A stretch of 64,000 bases of DNA from Mercurialis annua (taxonomy: Eukaryota; Streptophyta; Magnoliopsida; Malpighiales; Euphorbiaceae). Shown here piece after piece: positions 62,701 to 64,000 of this stretch (position 1 is its first letter; the number at the start of each line of letters is the position of its first letter). The notes under the pieces were generated by a model. The model was given only the letters and a program-made list of their open reading frames with translations. It was not told the DNA's origin and did no database searches. The stretch covers positions 25,776,628 through 25,840,627 of the forward strand of contig NC_065576.1 of assembly GCF_937616625.2 (NCBI RefSeq), given 5' to 3'. The translations under genes were made by a program, and so were the position numbers.

Positions 62701-64000
62701 ATTAGTAAGTCGTGTCTCATGTCTCTTTAACGCGTTATACCGATTACCTAAGCATGGTTAGGTTATATTATGCAAAGTGTGCGTTAAAAGTGCCGCTAGA
62801 TTAGTATGTCAGATCACAAGTCTCTTTAACGCGTCGTTCCGATTACCTAAGCATGGTTAGGTTATATTACGCAAAGTGTCGTGAAAAGTGACGCTATATT
62901 AATATGTCGCATCTCAAGTCTCTTTAACGCGTTATTTCGATTACCATGCTTGTGTCGCGTTACAAGTCTCTCTCTAACTCGTTGTTCCGATTACCTATAA
63001 GCATGGTTATCTAATATTACGCAAAGTGTACGTGAAAAGTGACGCTAGATTAGTATGTTACGTCACAAGTCTCTCTAACGCGTCATTCCGATTACCTAAG
63101 CATGGTTAGGTTATATTATGTAATGTTAGCGTGAAAAGTGATAATAGATTAGTATGTCGCGTCACAAGTGTTTTTAACGCAACGTTCCAATTACCTAAGC
63201 ATGGTTAGGTTATATTAAGAAAATTGTGCGTGAAAAGTGATGCTAGATTATTATGTCGTGTCTCAAGTCTCTTTAATGCGTCGTTCTGATTACCCAAGTA
63301 TGGTTAGGTTTTTATACGCAAAGTGTGCATGAAAAGTGACGCCAGATTAGTATGTCGCGTCTCAAGTCTTTTTAACACGTCGTTCTGATAACCCAAGCAT
63401 GGTTAGTTTGTATTACGCAAAGTGTGCATGAAAATTGATGCAAGATTAGTATGTCGCGTCTCAAGTCTCTTTAACGCGTCGTTCCGATTACCTAAGCATG
63501 GTTAGGTTATATTACGCAAAGTGTGCGTGAAAAGTGATGCCAGATTAGTACGTCGCGTCTCAACGCGTCATTTGCGTGAAAAGTGACGCTAGATTAGTAT
63601 GTCGCGTCTCAAGTCACTTTAACTCGTCGTTCCGATAACCTAAGCATGGTTAGGTTATATTACGCAAAGTGTGCGTGAAAAGTGACGCTAGATTAGTATG
63701 TCGCGTATCAAGTCTCTCTAACGAGTCGTTCCGATTTCCTAAGCAATGTTAGCTAATATTACGCAAAGTGTGCGTAAAAAGTGACGCTAGATTAGTATTA
63801 CGCGTCTCAAGTCTCTTTAACGCGTCATTTCGATTACCATGCTTATGTCGCGTCACAAGTCTCTCTATTCATCGTTCCGATTACCTAAGCATGGTTAGGT
63901 TATATTACGCAAAGTGTGCGTGAAAAGTAACAATAGATTAGAATGTCGCCTCTTAAGTCTCTCTAACGTTTCGTTCCGATTACCTAATCATGGTAAGGTT
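59710..64000 (-). repeat. Satellite block 5, minus orientation
   Basis: About 43 minus-orientation monomers running off the right edge. Many are close to consensus, especially about 63440-63720, and I saw no higher-order period. Short units (gattaccatgcttatgtcgcgtc type) occur near 60772, 61312, 62597, 62939 and 63832. A heavily truncated monomer lies near 63555-63580, where tctcaacgcgtcatt runs into tgcgtgaaaagtgacg. Confidence 0.93.

Larger units (their letters stand above)
1..64000. repeat. Satellite array of ~99-bp monomers filling the window
   Basis: Every part of the window aligns to one monomer. In plus orientation its landmarks, in order, are taatcgg, acgacgcgtt, aaagagacttgagacgcg, acatactaatctagcgtcac, ttttcacgcacactttgcg, taatata and cctaaccatgcttagg, after which the cycle restarts. 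Counted by hand, the consensus is 99 bp with 43 G or C. Copies carry scattered substitutions and small indels. I found no stretch of more than about 30 bases that is not monomer-derived, and no gene, RNA gene or transposon. Satellites of this kind typically form centromeric or other constitutive heterochromatin; that placement is inferred, not shown. I do not recognise the family by name. Confidence 0.97.

Noticed and set aside
1..64000. CRISPR-like regular repeats
   Set aside because: The units are contiguous and everything between conserved words is also repeated. There are no unique spacers, leader or cas genes.
1..64000. CENP-B box (pattern NTTCGNNNNANNCGGGN) in the cgtttcgattacc or cgttccgattacc segment
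   Set aside because: The TTCG part can be found in variants, but the required A and CGGG positions are not met (the sequence continues accatgc or acctaag). No match on either strand of the consensus.
1..64000. RNA polymerase III B-box-like sequence (gtttcgattacc), suggesting a tRNA- or SINE-derived satellite
   Set aside because: It needs an extra base relative to GGTTCGANNCC, no A box lies at a suitable distance and no cloverleaf can be drawn in the 99-bp unit.
1..64000. A hidden undescribed gene system
   Set aside because: No non-satellite sequence is present to encode one. The unusual content is structural: higher-order repeats, inversions and the palindromic core.

Overview
The whole 64 kb window is satellite DNA from a eukaryotic genome. 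I see no gene, RNA gene, transposon, CRISPR array or unique-sequence interruption. Everything is built from one tandem monomer of about 99 bp (about 43% G+C, CpG-rich), plus a recurrent 48-bp derivative, so the window holds several hundred monomers at varying divergence. The likely setting is constitutive heterochromatin, such as a centromeric, pericentromeric or other large satellite block. The sequence does not allow the species or clade to be named.

Layout: the array switches direction four times. Taking '+' as the orientation that reads ...acgacgcgttaaagagac...ctaatctagcgtcac..., the blocks are 1-427 (-), 428-4491 (+), 4536-15363 (-), 15364-59709 (+) and 59710-64000 (-). The switch at about 4492-4541 contains a small mosaic of 22-bp tandem units. 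The two minus-to-plus switches (about 428 and 15364) resume at the same point of the monomer.

Higher-order structure: order rises towards 35-58 kb. The minus blocks hold loose, variable-length higher-order repeats (199-bp dimers near 4.6-5.0 kb, roughly 0.85-kb units near 6.3-7.9 kb, roughly 1.2-2.3-kb units at 8.4-14.9 kb). The large plus block begins with irregular repeats (15.4-20.2 kb), then mostly unstructured monomers (20-30 kb), then a six-monomer 586-bp repeat (32.8-34.0 kb), then irregular 1.5-1.7-kb units (35-42 kb). It ends in an array of five in-register copies of a 1,749-bp higher-order repeat (46171-54915) that differ by scattered substitutions. Flanking blocks at 55-59 kb duplicate material from 30-32, 36-39 and 44-45 kb, which points to repeated unequal exchange and segmental copying within the satellite.

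No genes work together here. Open reading frames of up to 101 codons exist on both strands only because 99 is a multiple of three and the monomer has stop-free frames in both directions. I found no evidence of an undescribed protein or RNA system. The points of interest are the satellite's architecture and how it evolved.
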